Below are positions 38,111 to 52,291 of a DNA stretch of 64,000 bases, one piece after another. Position 1 is the first letter of the stretch; the number at the start of each line of letters is the position of its first letter. The translations under genes and the position numbers were made by a program. The notes below the pieces were generated by a model. The model was not told the origin of the DNA and searched no databases. It saw only the letters and a program-made list of their open reading frames with translations. The DNA is taken from contig NW_019091485.1 of assembly GCF_001949145.1 (NCBI RefSeq), forward strand, positions 77,779 through 141,778, written 5' to 3'. This DNA is from Acanthaster planci. Its lineage: Eukaryota; Echinodermata; Asteroidea; Valvatida; Acanthasteridae.

Positions 38111-41100
38111 GTATGTAAACAAACTTTGGTAGTAACTTTTACTAATGGTTCATAGCCTATGACTGTGCTTTCGCTGCCGTGAATAGTTTATTTTCATTTT
38201 TGCGGTTGTCATTACAATTACAAATACACTTAAAATTAGGCTCACTTGTAATGCAACATTTTGTGTCACATTTTGACCACAGTCCTGTAAATCACTATAT
38301 ATCAGCATGCCATTCTCCCGTTAGTACAATCATGCGGGGTACAAGTGTTTCGTCAGAGTTGAATAAAAACAGAATGACGAAGTTGCTGCCGTACTGCTAC
38401 ATATCTGCACAGGTGAACAAAAACCCTCCGTAGCCAGGCACAATTTGCAGAATACCCTACTCCAGCGGCTATTCTTGATTTTTTTTGCAAGCGTTCGAGC
38501 CTAAAGATCAGGCTGAAAGGGCATCTTCTGAAAAGGCTCTTACAGGACGGAATCGTTCAAAAGGTATCACGCTAGCCCAGCAGCCGACCTTGGGCGACGC
38601 GGGGCCAAAATGAGGGTTTTGTGCGGGTACCTAATTTTTATGCCTCCTCTTGCAGTCCCCAGCCATGTGAGATTGGCGTCAATCTTTGTACAGCGTGGGT
38701 ATGATTTTTGTTTTTAGTTGTCTCTGTGCTGCTTTCCTCTCTCGAGAAATTGTTGAAGTTGGCAAAAACTAGTTTCACTTGTAGATAGTTTTGCATGTTT
38801 TGCACTATCAGCTCTAATTTTATTCTGTAAAAGTGACAGTGAAAATTTACTTATTATTCCGATTTAAAATTACATTAGTGAGTAAAGTTTAATTGAAAAG
38901 ATCGATCATCCCCCCGAAACAGTTTCATTTCAATTCTTTTTCAATGCTTTCTCTACCTCAATTTCAGAAGAAATCAGATCGGATCATGTCTTACACCCGC
39001 ATTCAAAATATATTACATCGATTAAACAATCAGGCTGTTGCTATCTCATGATCGTCGAATTTGTGAGGAACATGTCGGAACGTGACGACTGTCAAAACAT
39101 TTCTGACTCGCAGCCTGAAAGTAACTTATTTTCCTAAATCGTACCTACCTCCATGATCGTACTGGTTTTGAATTTTAGTGCCGTATAAAATTAAATGTTT
39201 CATCACTCGAATAACTCTTCTGTCGTTTCATAAAGCTCAATGTTATGAATTTGACTGTCAGCACAGTACACATTCAGTTACATACCTCGGGTAAGTCTTT
39301 AGATTTATATTATATGACTTATTCTACACAATGAGTTTTTAATCTACATCACTGATAATTCCGCCAAGTTCAGCGAAGATGTCAGCCATGCTCTGTAATG
39401 AATTGAGGCGCAACTGGAATCCAGACGGGCCGCTTGGCGCTCCTCCGCCCGTCCAAACAAGGAGAAAACTTGGTAAATGCTTCCGGACAATGGCCGCCGG
39501 CAGGCCTAATCATCGTCAGCGGCAGAAGCCAAACACACACAGCTGGCTCGGGGCTGGATGAGTAATTGGCAGGGACCAGAGGTGCGAAAGACGGGGTGAT
39601 AAGCATAGGGCCAACAGGGAATATTAATTGACATAACATCTTCCGTTCAGGCTTTGGGAAAGAACGTCTGCGCACGCCTGCATCCCGGTGAATGCCTCAT
39701 ATTCTACAGCAGACAGCTGCAAAGGATATGTTGACGTCCAAGGCACCAGACTGTTGCATTTTTGGCTGTACAGCTTATGAGGCCATCTGTGCTTCATAGC
39801 TGTGGTCGTTCTAGTTTTTGTCTAAAGAGTTTGTTTTGTACTGAGAAACCCATGATTAACAGGTCGCCAGGGTTCATGTTTCAGAATACAATCTTGATAC
39901 TAACCGCCTAGACAAAAACGCAGCCTCAGCCTTAACTTATAAAATCAGCTCATATTATGCTGATGTTTTTGCCTTCTTTGCTCGACTGTGCTGCTGGCGT
40001 AGGATTAGACTCGATATGTTTCTGAACAGCTGCGGATCACAGAAGATTATACCGGCACCTCACCTCGTTAAATCTGCTCTGTAGAAAACAAAATTAAAGG
40101 GGGGTGGGACGAAAAACCTAGTTGAGAGACTGGGAACGAGGTTGTTGACATTCCTTGTAAGAAAAAACTTTTCAACACGAATGATGGCAATGGTCACAAC
40201 CACTTCTAATTCTAAAAGAGGGCGCTCTGTAATCAAAATGTTAACAATATTAACCCCAGTGGGCTGGCCCAGCTTAGGGGCGAAATCCGCCACATATTTG
40301 TCCTTATATTTTCGTAGGTTTTCATTATTCCTCGCATCGGGTCCTCAGAAGTTTTTCAGTTATGTATTCTATTCAGTTTGACACCAGTGTTGTTAAAATC
40401 AGACAGGGTTCTCGCGCAGCATCCATTTTTCTAAGACAGGTCAGCTAAATATGGACACCTTTTTCCGTACAATGTACATCGGATTGGTTTCAAGCTTTGT
40501 ATCCATGTTGATAATGAGAGTAAGTTTGTAGAAAATCGGGCACTGGACAGCCGAATTAACAGAATCCATCCGCCCGGCTCTGAGATGGTAAAAAACTCTA
40601 CAACAATTAGTTTAGGGTTAAGCCCTGAAAAGGAATCCGGCCCTCTCGCATTGTTCCATGTCACAGCCACACCGTTTCGTGGGTTTTAGTTTTTAATCAG
40701 TGTAAGATCTCAAGGACACGTTGAAACCAATTTGTTAACATTTGGATGCACTGCCTTCTCGTAATGTTCAGCTTTTCGTGTAGGAATTACACTGACCCTT
40801 TTTCATGCTTTGTCCGGTTTCAGTGAAACTTGCTAATGCATATGGTCTGCTCTTATACGTCACAATAAGAATTTTTGTCCACAAACGCTGGTAAAACTAT
40901 GGTTGGTCACCAGTACAAAAAGCGATAGAATAATTTACCACGTGTTACAAATTGTAGTCAGCTTTCAAACAGTGAAGTATCAATTTTTCGTTTATGCCTA
41001 CTAACGAAGGAGTTATCGTGGAGCCAACAAGAGGGATGTTTGGAAGGCTGGCTCTCATTAGTCTCTAAACTGGACCCAAGGGAAGTTAAAAGGCTGGAAC

Positions 41101-42924
41101 CCGTGGAGAGGTCAGTGCACTGTCCACTTTTCACGGGCAGAATGGAGGCCAGTGAGGCGCACTATTCCGTATTAGGAAAATGCAGTTTGCGCTTGACCAT
41201 CCCACAGTAAACGGCGTTTGCTTTTAGCTGTTCATGCGTAATGTTGACTGCAACTTGAGCACTGCTTACAAACGATCCCAAGGGATATTTGCTCAAAACA
41301 GTTCTGAAACAGTCGGTAGTGGGGCTTAACCCTAAAAGAACCGGGTTATTTTGAGCCGAGTTATTTATCTCACAGCCGCGGGGGGGAGGGGGGGGTAAAA
41401 CTCAGCCGTGCCTCGCTCAATTTTTAAACTTGGCATGCATGTAAAGACACTCCTTATCATTACATGAGAATGTTGAACTCAATCAGACGTATAGTTTTGT
41501 TGATACGGTCATTTGAAATTCAAGGTTACATGCGTGCCTGCCCGCAAGCATTGAGCACCGCAGTGGAAAAAGAGTATATATTTTTGGCTGACCCGTCTCG
41601 GAAAAGTGCGCGCTGCGTAAGAACAGTATGCGTAAGGACAGTATGCCCGATTTTCACAAAAGTGGTGTCAAATGACTGCTTGGGGGCGGATTTCACCCGG
41701 CTCTTTTAGGATGAAGAGCACATGCACCATGGATCTGGCAACACCACTTGTATTGGAAGTTTCGTCGTTTGGAGCCTGTATTAAAATCTAGTTTGCAAAG
41801 TGACAAGCCTTTAATTGAAATAAAATAATTAAATGTTGAACGTGTTTATCTTGGGTCTTAGCTACATCTTGTTTACGACGTGAAAAAGTCACTTTTAAAA
41901 ACCTTTCGTTTATGACTTTCATTCGGCGCGGATCACTCCATCATCACTTTGACATCATCAGTTAGATCTGCCCGTGGGTGACAAGCAAAAGACACGATTT
42001 ACTAGCGCCAGTAACTTCAACGGGCAATTACTTTGTAATGAGAAGAGAGCTCGCCTTATCGTTTTTAAAGATTAAGCTACTGCGTTTGACTATCAAGAAG
42101 TGGCAACGGTATACTGATTTACATCTATGGCGAAAGAAAGCTTCAGGGCATAGTAGCGGGGGAGTTTAATTAGATGATTTACTTAGAGATGTCATGATGT
42201 GAAATTTTCACATGAAAATAATTTATTGGCCTATTTCTGAACTACATACAGAAAAAATGACATCCCTTTGGGGATTGAATATTAAAATGATATGACCTGT
42301 CAACCGAGGGCGCTCTTGCCACGATGTCACTTTAGCCTGAGGGGTGCACTGAACTAATTCAAGCTCCATTGAAAACAGTGTAAAATCAACCCAGTTTGGA
42401 GCCCCATGGCAGGCAAAAAATGAAGTACCTGAGGCCTTTCCAACAAATAACAATGTATTGTTTGGTCCTTCGGATTTCATTTGATTTTTTATTTTTAGTA
42501 GGTCAACCAATGAATTTTTAAATTATCCACCAAAACAAACTCACCCCCCCCAAGTGAATGTTCCCAAGTCTTCTCAGCAGCCATTTTTCAAATGACATCC
42601 CTCACGTTTCTCGGGTTCTTCTGACAAATTTTCAATCACATTTTTTGTCTGCTTTGACCCCAGATGGGTGCCCCTGAATCTACAGAGATGATCCTGAGGC
42701 ATACTGACACAATCCCACCATTTCTTGGCCCACACAGACCCCTCTTTTCGAAAGAATCTGTAGAGGTACTTTTAAGCGCCACAGCCTGGTGCATTAGCCT
42801 ATGTGCTGCTCTATAATAGCAAACAGAGGTCTGTATCGCAGCCAGCTGGCTATTTTTTTTCTTTCTAAGTTATTGATCAGAAAAACACAAAACATACTTC
42901 AGAAAGTAAAAACATGAATCATAC

Positions 42925-43010
42925 AAATAATAATAATAATAAAGCATTTATAAGGCGCACTATATCTGCGAAGCATTCAGAGGCGCTGGTCTAGGTGGAA
43001 AAATGAAAAA
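42925..43010. repeat. AAT microsatellite plus dispersed repeat
   Basis: (AAT)n at about 42926-42943 runs into AAAGCATTTATAAGGCGCAC and AGCATTCAGAGGCGCT. I recognise this arrangement as a common dispersed repeat in marine invertebrate genomes. Confidence 0.6.
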
Positions 43011-43487
43011 CTCAATTGTGCATTCATAGTGAAAAAGCTTGTGAGAAGAAGAATGTTTTGATATGACAAATTAAGGAAATAGGAAAAACTCGGAGATAAT
43101 TAGAAAGTATCAAAGAAGAGAGGGCCATGAAGAGATGTAGAAAAATGGTCACTATACATGTAGTCAATGTATATCAAGTAAAACAACTTTAAAGTGCCAG
43201 CTTGCTATGTTTGTATGACGTGAAGGCAAGCGATTGAGTACGAACTGTCGGGACCGAAGACTGACGAAGATAAAATTGCTCAGATGTTTTCTTCGTAAGA
43301 TTTGTCAGTATAATTTCAAGGGTTGAGAAGTGAGCAGACAAACATAACACGAGGAAATAATGGGAATGAAACCTGTGTTTGGCAATACATAATATATTAT
43401 GTAATGTACATGTACATGTATCTAGGCCTATAATGTAATGTGTATTCGACTACTGTAACCCACAAAAGAGTAATGTCATATCTAAAT

Positions 43488-43502
43488 GGCGCCATCTCGT
43501 GG
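43488..43502 (-). promoter_or_regulatory. CTCF-like motif
   Basis: The minus strand reads CCACGAGATGGCGCC, 14 of 15 to the core CCASYAGRKGGCRSY. It is the best of several such motifs in the window. Confidence 0.4.
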
Positions 43503-46500
43503 TCTTCATCGTTCAAGCTACTTCCGCCGCCCACTCACGGTCTTATCACATCCCGTGTGAACCTGATGAACCGTGGAACCGAAATAACAGCCCCGACATC
43601 CGCCAACGAGAAGCGATAAAAACATGTTGTTTATTCCTGTTCCCGAAATCACATTACCTGGCCCAGATTATATGGATATCGACCACTTCCATTTTGTGTG
43701 GTTCATTTTCATCATAATTTTGGGTTTGGTGTTTGGGGGGCCGAGGGAGGGGCGTGTATAATTCAACATCCTAACTCCGCCACCAGTCAGGAAACAGTGA
43801 GCTGAACATGAATTGTTTGAACTCGTAACATGAAGACGTCAAGAGTGTTTGTTACTCCGAAAGGAGCACAGCAAATAAATTTAAGCAACCGCAAAGTGAC
43901 CTGCGTGGACAGGCGGGTAAAAAATAATGACTCGAGCCAGAGTTAATGTTCACGTACATTTAGTCCAAAATTCCAGCTTGGTGTCATTCTTTCAGGGCCT
44001 TGTGAATGTTAAAAACTGATTCAACTAATAGGGCAAAATCTGCCAGCATTTCGGGGGCGGCTGTACGGTTTTCCTTTTCATGTTTCTGTGAGCCACCTTC
44101 GGCAAAGTATTATTTTGGATGAACCATAGGGTATGTTGGATTCCAAGCTGACTTGTGCCAAAGACCCCTCTACTCAAGGTTATTTGCCATAACGGTGTGT
44201 CGGGAAATGGGCATGCTCATTTCAAATTGTAACGAAAGTGTTCTTCAAGGAATTGATGTAAATCTACAAGGTTACTCCTCATTTTTATACTATTTAAAGG
44301 CATAAATATTGTCATAAAATAACCAATTTTCTTTCCTTTTAGGCCTATGGTGTATATTTTTACATTGCTAGAGACAGTAAAGAATATACATCGAGAGTTA
44401 AAGAAAAAACTGGCCCCTCGCCCGGTAAACCCTGTTAAGCTTGCCTGTAGTAAAAAAAATGAAAGCTTGGCTTTGGTCCTAACAAAAAAGATGAAGGTGT
44501 CACGCCTCCTCAAGACCGCTGGGACTACCCTGAACGGTACAGTGAATCTATTGGCATGATGACATTTCGGGTGACAGGCATGCAAATTCTGGAAATAGCT
44601 CCCTGATTGTCAACGGCTACTTTAACTGACACACATCTGTTCATTTCGTCCATCACAATCACTGTCACTTCGACCTGCAAAAGTTGCAAAACTTGAAATT
44701 GCCACTCTTGATTTGGTTATACGTGACCCTTTTGGAGAATTCTTTTCCCATTGCTGTTCCCTTTGTAACAAAATTTGAGGTACCAGACAAGAAATACAGT
44801 GAAATGCAGCGATTTCGTGATGCTGCGGTGGATGGAGTGCAAAGCTCGCGACAAACTTTTTAAAAGAGTGGAGGGTAAAGGGCAGGAACTAGCTTTCAGG
44901 ACGGGGGGGGGCTGATGAGCGTACTGAAGGGATGTCCTGCTAAGGGGGTCCGAAAGCATCACGCATCGTTCCCTGATGAAAAGAAAATCTAACTATAGAT
45001 GGATAGATGGACGGCGCAATCCTCGCCAGGTTTTTTTTGTGGTACTCTTTTCCCGTCATTTCACTAGGCGTTCCATTTAGTCCGCGGCTGAAGGGGGGTG
45101 CAACCTCCCACCCCGCTCTAGATCCGCCTCTGAAGGGAGGCTCAAAAGGGGGAAAAGAATCTCTCATTACATCACAGTGAAAAAGTTTAAAGGGTACGAA
45201 AGGATAGTCTATGAAGCTGAAGTATTTCCCTGTTGGATAAAAAGACAAAGGGCTAAAGAGATACATTGAACTTGGTTTTAAAACGTGCAAGGGACAAATA
45301 TTTCTCACAATCCTGAGTTTCTGTCAGGGACAGAGCTATCAAAACCAGTTTGGCTTTACTGATTTTTAGGAGTTTGACCAATATAAAAAGATCCATTCAG
45401 TTTCGGAATGAAAGTTCTAGAATGAAAAGGGCTAGCCTTGGTGAAAAACTTCACTGGTCTCCTCAACAGTGGCTATTATAGCTGACCTTTATACGTACAA
45501 TGGAAATACATGTGATCTTCACATTTCATTAAGTCTCCTCTACAAATTCTCCGTTATCATTAAGGTTCCTGCTTTTCATTTGAGTCCCCTTTCGAATTCT
45601 CTTTTTGCTTTCTTAAATCTTAGGGCCGGGAGAAAGCCCCTCCCCCAAACTGCCCCACAGTCGTGTGTACGGTTAGCAGACAAGCTATATCAGTAAGTTA
45701 GTGCAACTCTAATCTCATGGTGGGAGACCAGTACTACGGACTTCAAGGACTGTTTTCAGGAACAATGAACAAATAACTAAACTTCGATGTTGATACTAGA
45801 CAAAGATCTCCAACCCCCCCACCCCAGAAATAGCATTCTGAAAGTTTCTTTTTGCTGTCCTATTGACTGTTTTGGAAGAACGTCCGATTTAGAGATTTCC
45901 TTATCCTTATGGTATGTTTGTTCAATCAAGGTTCAATTCACTTAATGGCTACAGATTCAAGACGATAAACCAGAACTTGTACCCAGGTGAATGACCTTGA
46001 ATCGCGTGTTTTTCAAGTTTATTTGCTTTGTGGATTGCGGAATTCCTTTTGGCATTACCCAAGAGCAATGTATTCGTGTGTTCATATGACTGAGTTTCCG
46101 TGAACAAGGTTCTGCCTTTTGACACCACAGCCCACGAACTCGATGCCCAGTTTCCCCTCGCGGTCTTCCCCCATCTGAACAAAAAGTCCTCGCTACCCCG
46201 TCTGTCCTCGAGTTTTATCGGTACCAGTCCAGGTAGCATCTACTCCGCAGCAAATTTGTAAGACGACACGAACGACCGTGGAATTCCGAGCTTTTTTTCC
46301 CCCTCGTCCTAGCTGTCAGATCCCTCAGCTTGTGGTCTCCCCAACCAGAAGGTTGTAGCATTGGAGGCGTTCCCTCTTTCTCTTCTGGAGCACGTCCACT
46401 CGCCAGCGAGCGTGCAACAACTCCAAAACCCCGCTGAACTAAACCGTTGCTCATTTTACAACTAACCCACGGAACACCTCACTTCGGCAACGTAAGTTCC

Positions 46501-49500
46501 TGCAAGTTTTTTCTCCGCTTGGTTCTTGTGGTAAGTACAACCCTTCTAACCGTTGTGCATTTTTATTGAGTAAAATTTCATTTCGAAAACGGGAAAATTG
46601 AGGGTGATTGGGTGGCCGTGCAGTTACATTATACACGTACGCTACATACATGTACATGTATGCATTCGTCCAAGGGCTTGATGTATGCGCGTACGCGTGG
46701 ATTACCATATCGATGAGGAATGCACGGGTGTTGCGGGCATAGCATTGCAGTGACCGCATCATACCTTGATAAATGTGAACATTGATACCATATGAAGGGA
46801 GGACAAGATGACGGTTTCATAGCAAAGATAACGATGTGCATATGATGTGGGACAAAAATCTTTTGTCAGTGTCTTAAAGGGAATGAGTGGGCCTGGTGAT
46901 GCCCCCTTGGAAGAAATTAACATCGTTTCCATTTCAAATGCATTTCCGTTTCTACCGTTAAATACATGTACCGGTAAATAAATTGGTTTAAGACAAGCAT
47001 GCTTTTTCGTGCAAACAGGAATTTATTTGATGTGTCGATTCCTCACTCTTTTTTGTTGTTGTACAATAGTTTTTATTTTCAACTGTCACCCGATTAACTT
47101 TTTTTAAAGCCTACCGGTACTGTTTAATGAAAAACAGTTGATACAAAACTTAAAATTCTTTACACTGCAATACGTAATCGGTTTTCGTGAGCTTCACTTT
47201 GGGTCCTTATAATGCAAAGACTAGGCAGGATGTGCTGCCTGAAAAGACACTGCTACAGATAACATAGACAGTGGATGTAACAAACAAAATTTGCCATTGA
47301 TGTAGCAGATGAATCTGTTTGTCACAAAACATGTTTGTGTAAAATTTACGACACAACACTTTATTGAGTTAACACTGGAAAGGCTATTATTAATATACAC
47401 GAAGTGTCCACTGCATAGTCACAATTAAATGTTGTGTTGACAGTCAGCCGTGTCCCTAGTACGCGTCAATCGACCTGAATTGGACATTTTGTTCGTATGG
47501 TTGGACAATCTCAATGTTGGTCTTTGCTGGTTTAATTGATTCCCCTTTCCCCATCTCACCAACGCTCGGGGAGAGACAGCACGCCGATGCTTAGGACATG
47601 ACTTATCATGTTATCAAATCGGCTTTGATGGACACCGAATATTTTTTTTAACGATGATCATGAAATTTATTTTATGTGGGCTGAAACGGTTAACATGATG
47701 GTAATTTATTGTTGATCTCCACCTCCACAAATATGCCGGCAAGAAAACAAAAATCTCTGTTTATCTGAAAATACCAGGTTTCAAGTTCAATTCCTCCTTT
47801 ACAAAAACAGTCATTGTCTTCCGGGGAGTTCTCTCCGTCACCTCCGATAGGGAACATAAATATGCGTTAAATGGATCTCCATCTGATATTCATAGACGTA
47901 TTGTCCGATACGGAAGTATTAGTCTGCTGCAAAATGCTTTCGACTGGATTGACCAAAAATGATAGCAACTCGGAAGATGTGTATTGTATCGATCCCAAAA
48001 GAGGCAGAATCTGTCTCAAAGGCCAAAATGACCGGTGGACCTTCAAGTCTGTTTCTGACCCTACGATCTCAAGCAACTCGAGTTGTCCTTGGAGGAAGGC
48101 ACCGGTTGTTTTTGCTACGCAAACTCTAACTGCAGTAGTTTGAGGGGCCTTGAGGGGACATAGGTTAACCACGGGACCATGGGTTAAAGCAGCCCGGTAG
48201 GGCGCCTGTTTGTCCTGGTGTCGATGGTGCCATTTCTGCCGTAAACTCCAGACGCATTATTTGGTGCGATAATATCTGGCTGACGTCTCAAGTTCAGTAC
48301 TCTGAAATTTCCCCTCGCTCAGTTTGTTCGCCCCTGCGAACTAGACTGTGAGCTGATGTGAACTGGGTAATTATGATCTTGACTTCACATTATATTTGAA
48401 ATGGGCCGGTTTTCGGTTTCAGATACACTGCACTCGAGGACATCCTGTCACCTCTGCGTTTACACTTCTCATTTGCCTCCCCACTTCAGTTGTTTAAAAG
48501 CATAAACCTACCCTTTCACTTAAAAATGCAAGTCTGTTTGTTCTATGTTTTTCACGTCTGTTCTCTACCCTGGAGGATGTACAGCAGGGATGTCATAGCG
48601 TGCACATCTTTGACAAAACAAGAGACTGTGAAAATATCGATCCATTACCCATTCTGACATACTGAAAAAATTGCTGTACTATCAAAGACTGTTGTAAGCA
48701 TTATTTCAGAGCCAGACAAATTCCTGGTCCTTTTATGGACCTAATTAGAAAAGTAACTATTGTGTTACTATGGAAACGGTACTCAACCTGCGGTTGCCAC
48801 TGTGCACACTTTCAGGTTACCCTAACCATTTGTGGGGGCGAGCAATGATGTCGGGGAATATTCTGGGAAGCATTCCGGAGGTTTTCCCTTTTGGGGGGAG
48901 CGTCGAGATCTTCACATTCTTCAATGACCTGTCTCATTGTTATGTTGTGTGACACGACGATGTCGTGTGGCGTGGTGACATTGAGGTCAGCTTGTGTAGA
49001 GATCTTATGGGGGGGTGACTTGCCATGGAAATTTGAAGGGGGGGGCACCAGACACATTTACACTTTATTAGGTGTGATGTTTATGATAAAGATGTACATC
49101 TGTATTGTGTATCAAATTCATGCAAAATCTTACACCAAAATGGCATATTTATGGCTTTTTGAAACTGCTTTCCCTTTTTAATGATACTGCAAACATTTTA
49201 GTCGTTGGGAAAACCTGAAAATTCTTTACAATCCGCTCTTTGCTCTTTTGCTAGCCTCCACCTCAAGAAGTAGAAGGGGTTATATACCTCCATCCCCCGA
49301 AATTTGCGCCCGTGGTGGCCAGAAAGGGGACACATAATCTCCTGCATAGAGGAATAGTTATCAGCCGCAGCGAACTGACGGACTATCAAGTAGTTTTACA
49401 CTAAAAAACCGATTGCGTCCACTAAATCACGTGACCTATAGTGGGTATCAATCCCATACCAACGTGTGTTTTGAGCCGATTTACGATATATTACCCAGCA

Positions 49501-52267
49501 CATCAGTAGTCTGGGTACGGTACCTACCGTCGGCTTTTTGATAAATGAAACTTATGAAACTCCTTACTTGTGGTGGACACCCGTGTTTGTTGATAGGTAA
49601 TAGGCTACCCACAATAGGTCTCGTGACTTAGCGAGCACAATCGGCCTGTTGGCAACTTGCATCCTTTTTCTATTTTTATTCAGAGGGTAAGCACCCCTTG
49701 CACCCCAAGCCCCATGGCAACTAAATCTTTAGATGAAAACGTATGACTGTACCGCTTAATTGATGTGGATTGCTGTCAGCAAAAATGACGCGCTACGCCT
49801 TACGGACATGCCTCACGAAGTACTAAAGTGAAAATTAAGTTTCGGTGATTTGTGCCCACTTTAAAAATCGCGATATACTCACTATAGCACAGTAAAGAAA
49901 AAATAACCAGATTCACGTAATATTGTTGGATGACCGCTGCTGACTTCAGTTTGTTCCATCCATGACCACATCCATCCGGAATAACTGCTGGTTCAATTAA
50001 CTAGTCACTCAGGAAACAGTTTGTCTCGGAGGTTGGAATGTCACAGGAACAACTTCCACGCAGTGTTGGCTTGTTCATGGAAACTTCAAAGAACGGGGAA
50101 CATCCGAAAATAAACCTCGTTATGTACCGCTACGATATTTCCATTTGGTAAAAAAGAGGTATGCAGTTAATATTGGCCCCTTGCCTTGAGTACATATTGT
50201 CGTGATCGTTCCGCACCATGGTAAATGCATGTAAATTTTAAGAGAAATTGCGAAGATGAATTAATTCGTGGGGATCTTATATTGTAAAGTAAGGTTTCTA
50301 ACTACATGTATATGTACCTTCTTCACGGAGACGTCTCGGGGATTGGTTGCTAGAACACTGGTAATTATCTCAAGATGTTTAGCCTATACTCAAGGTGGAA
50401 TTCGCGAAATGTTTGGCCACTGTTAATTATTTAACCTTAACCGAACTCATCCGTTTGTATATACCCACGTCTTGACCTTGTCGGTTTGGACCTCCGTCAG
50501 CTCTCTGCAATCCTCGTAACCAACAAGTTACCGCTCAAACAGCGGGAGTCGGGCAGCAGGTAGGGACTCAGCTATAGGCAGACTGACTGACTTCATTCAA
50601 ATTCATTTGAATGTGCTAATTAACATACATATAACAGCACTGAAACCAGTTAAGCAATTCCACGCAACCGACAATCGTTTGGTCCCTACTTATGCAGTTA
50701 CATACTGTTGACTGTAGCCCCATAAGGATGAAATGAATCAATCAAATAAACCAGTGTTTTTTTAATTTGAAATCACTGTCCGAGTTAATTTTGGGCGTGG
50801 CACCCCGATTTGTTTTCAAAATTGAAGTATTAGGTTTAGTTGTGAATTTTGAACAGATACATTCCAAGAACACTCAGAAATTCGTTTATAATAAAATGTA
50901 TATTTAATTAACTCATATTTAGAGCGAAGAGATAATTTCTTGTATAAATGTACATGTATATCAAATTCCGCTCGTAGCACACACAGAAAAGAAGATGACG
51001 AATAGTACACACTAAATGTTGAATGCATTTTTCTTTGAAAACAGCAATTTTCTCTGTAAATTCGTTTTGGAAGGGAAGTCTATGTAACGTAAGTTTTAGG
51101 CAGACAAGGGGATACATGAATTGCTACCATAGAAATTACACTAATTAAACCAATTAAAGTCACTGGATTAGTTTGGGATGAATGGGGTTCATTTCCCTTT
51201 ACTTTACTCCGCCAAGAAAATGTTTATTATTGTATTCAGTGAAAGGTTTAAGTTTGGCATCGGAAGGGGCGCACTGCAAAAGGTGCCCATGTATAGCAAT
51301 GAAATGCATATTCCTTCCTCTAATTTTGATAGAATTGATCGATTATGTTCAACAACTGACAGGAATTGGAATTGGAAGCGGAGGAATTGAGAAGTACACA
51401 GGTATCGTGAGTGGATTTTTTTACGGGAACCCGATTTAAAACGGATGCCACCGGCGTGGAACCCAAGCCTAAATTTCTTCCAAATAATATCTAGAAGTAT
51501 ATACACGGGATGTGGTTGGATAACATATGTGAGCTATGATAAATCACGAGGATTTTCTGAAGTAAAAGGGTCGGAGATTTTGAGGTTAGTTTAGTCCATG
51601 GTTCCTCGTATGGTTTAGTTTGGAGTGCAGCGGTGTGTCGGTGTTGTGAAATGATTCAAATCCTCAGTACGAGGTGTTATGGGTCGAGTCAAAGAATGTG
51701 TTTCTCTGATGTGCTGATCGCTGATATCATTCATAATTATTTTGTACTTCGTTTTAACTTTATCCCGATACATTGATTTGTGTTATAAATGTTTCAATTC
51801 AGAGCTGCACGTAAAACCAGACATACAGAACATCTTGACCCACGATTCATGTGCAGTCGATCAACGACCTTTTCGTGGTGACACGGAGACTCGGCGGTAT
51901 TGGTTGCTGCCTAGTTGGTCCTGCTGCGAAATGCCATGTTCATGTTTCTTGCAACATAATGTGAGCATTTTGCAGGGTGGATAACAATGCACCGAAGTTG
52001 TTTCCTAAAAAAATCACCGCATTGCCCCTTTCCGATAAAAGCGAGCTTGTGAGGTTATTGAAATGTTTTGTTGTTTTAGTGCATCATATCCTGCTGTGTT
52101 CGTTTGGCCTTCACTTACTCAATGGTACACGACTCAGAAAAGGAAGATTTAGATTTTTAAATGCTCAAATCAATGGAACACTGACAATTTTCTTGCTTTA
52201 ATGACGTTACAATTTTGCTCAAGAATGTAGAAATTTACATTCACATTACTCTTTAATAGAAAAAAAT

Positions 52268-52291
52268 ATACCCAATATTTTTATTGGGTAT
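52268..52291. repeat. Perfect short hairpin
   Basis: ATACCCAATA, four T, TATTGGGTAT: two exact 10-bp arms. Function unknown; too short for a typical miRNA precursor. Confidence 0.7.

Noticed and set aside
47867..48172. Frames of 90-101 codons on both strands
   Set aside because: No recognisable protein family, no matching splice signals, ordinary intronic composition.
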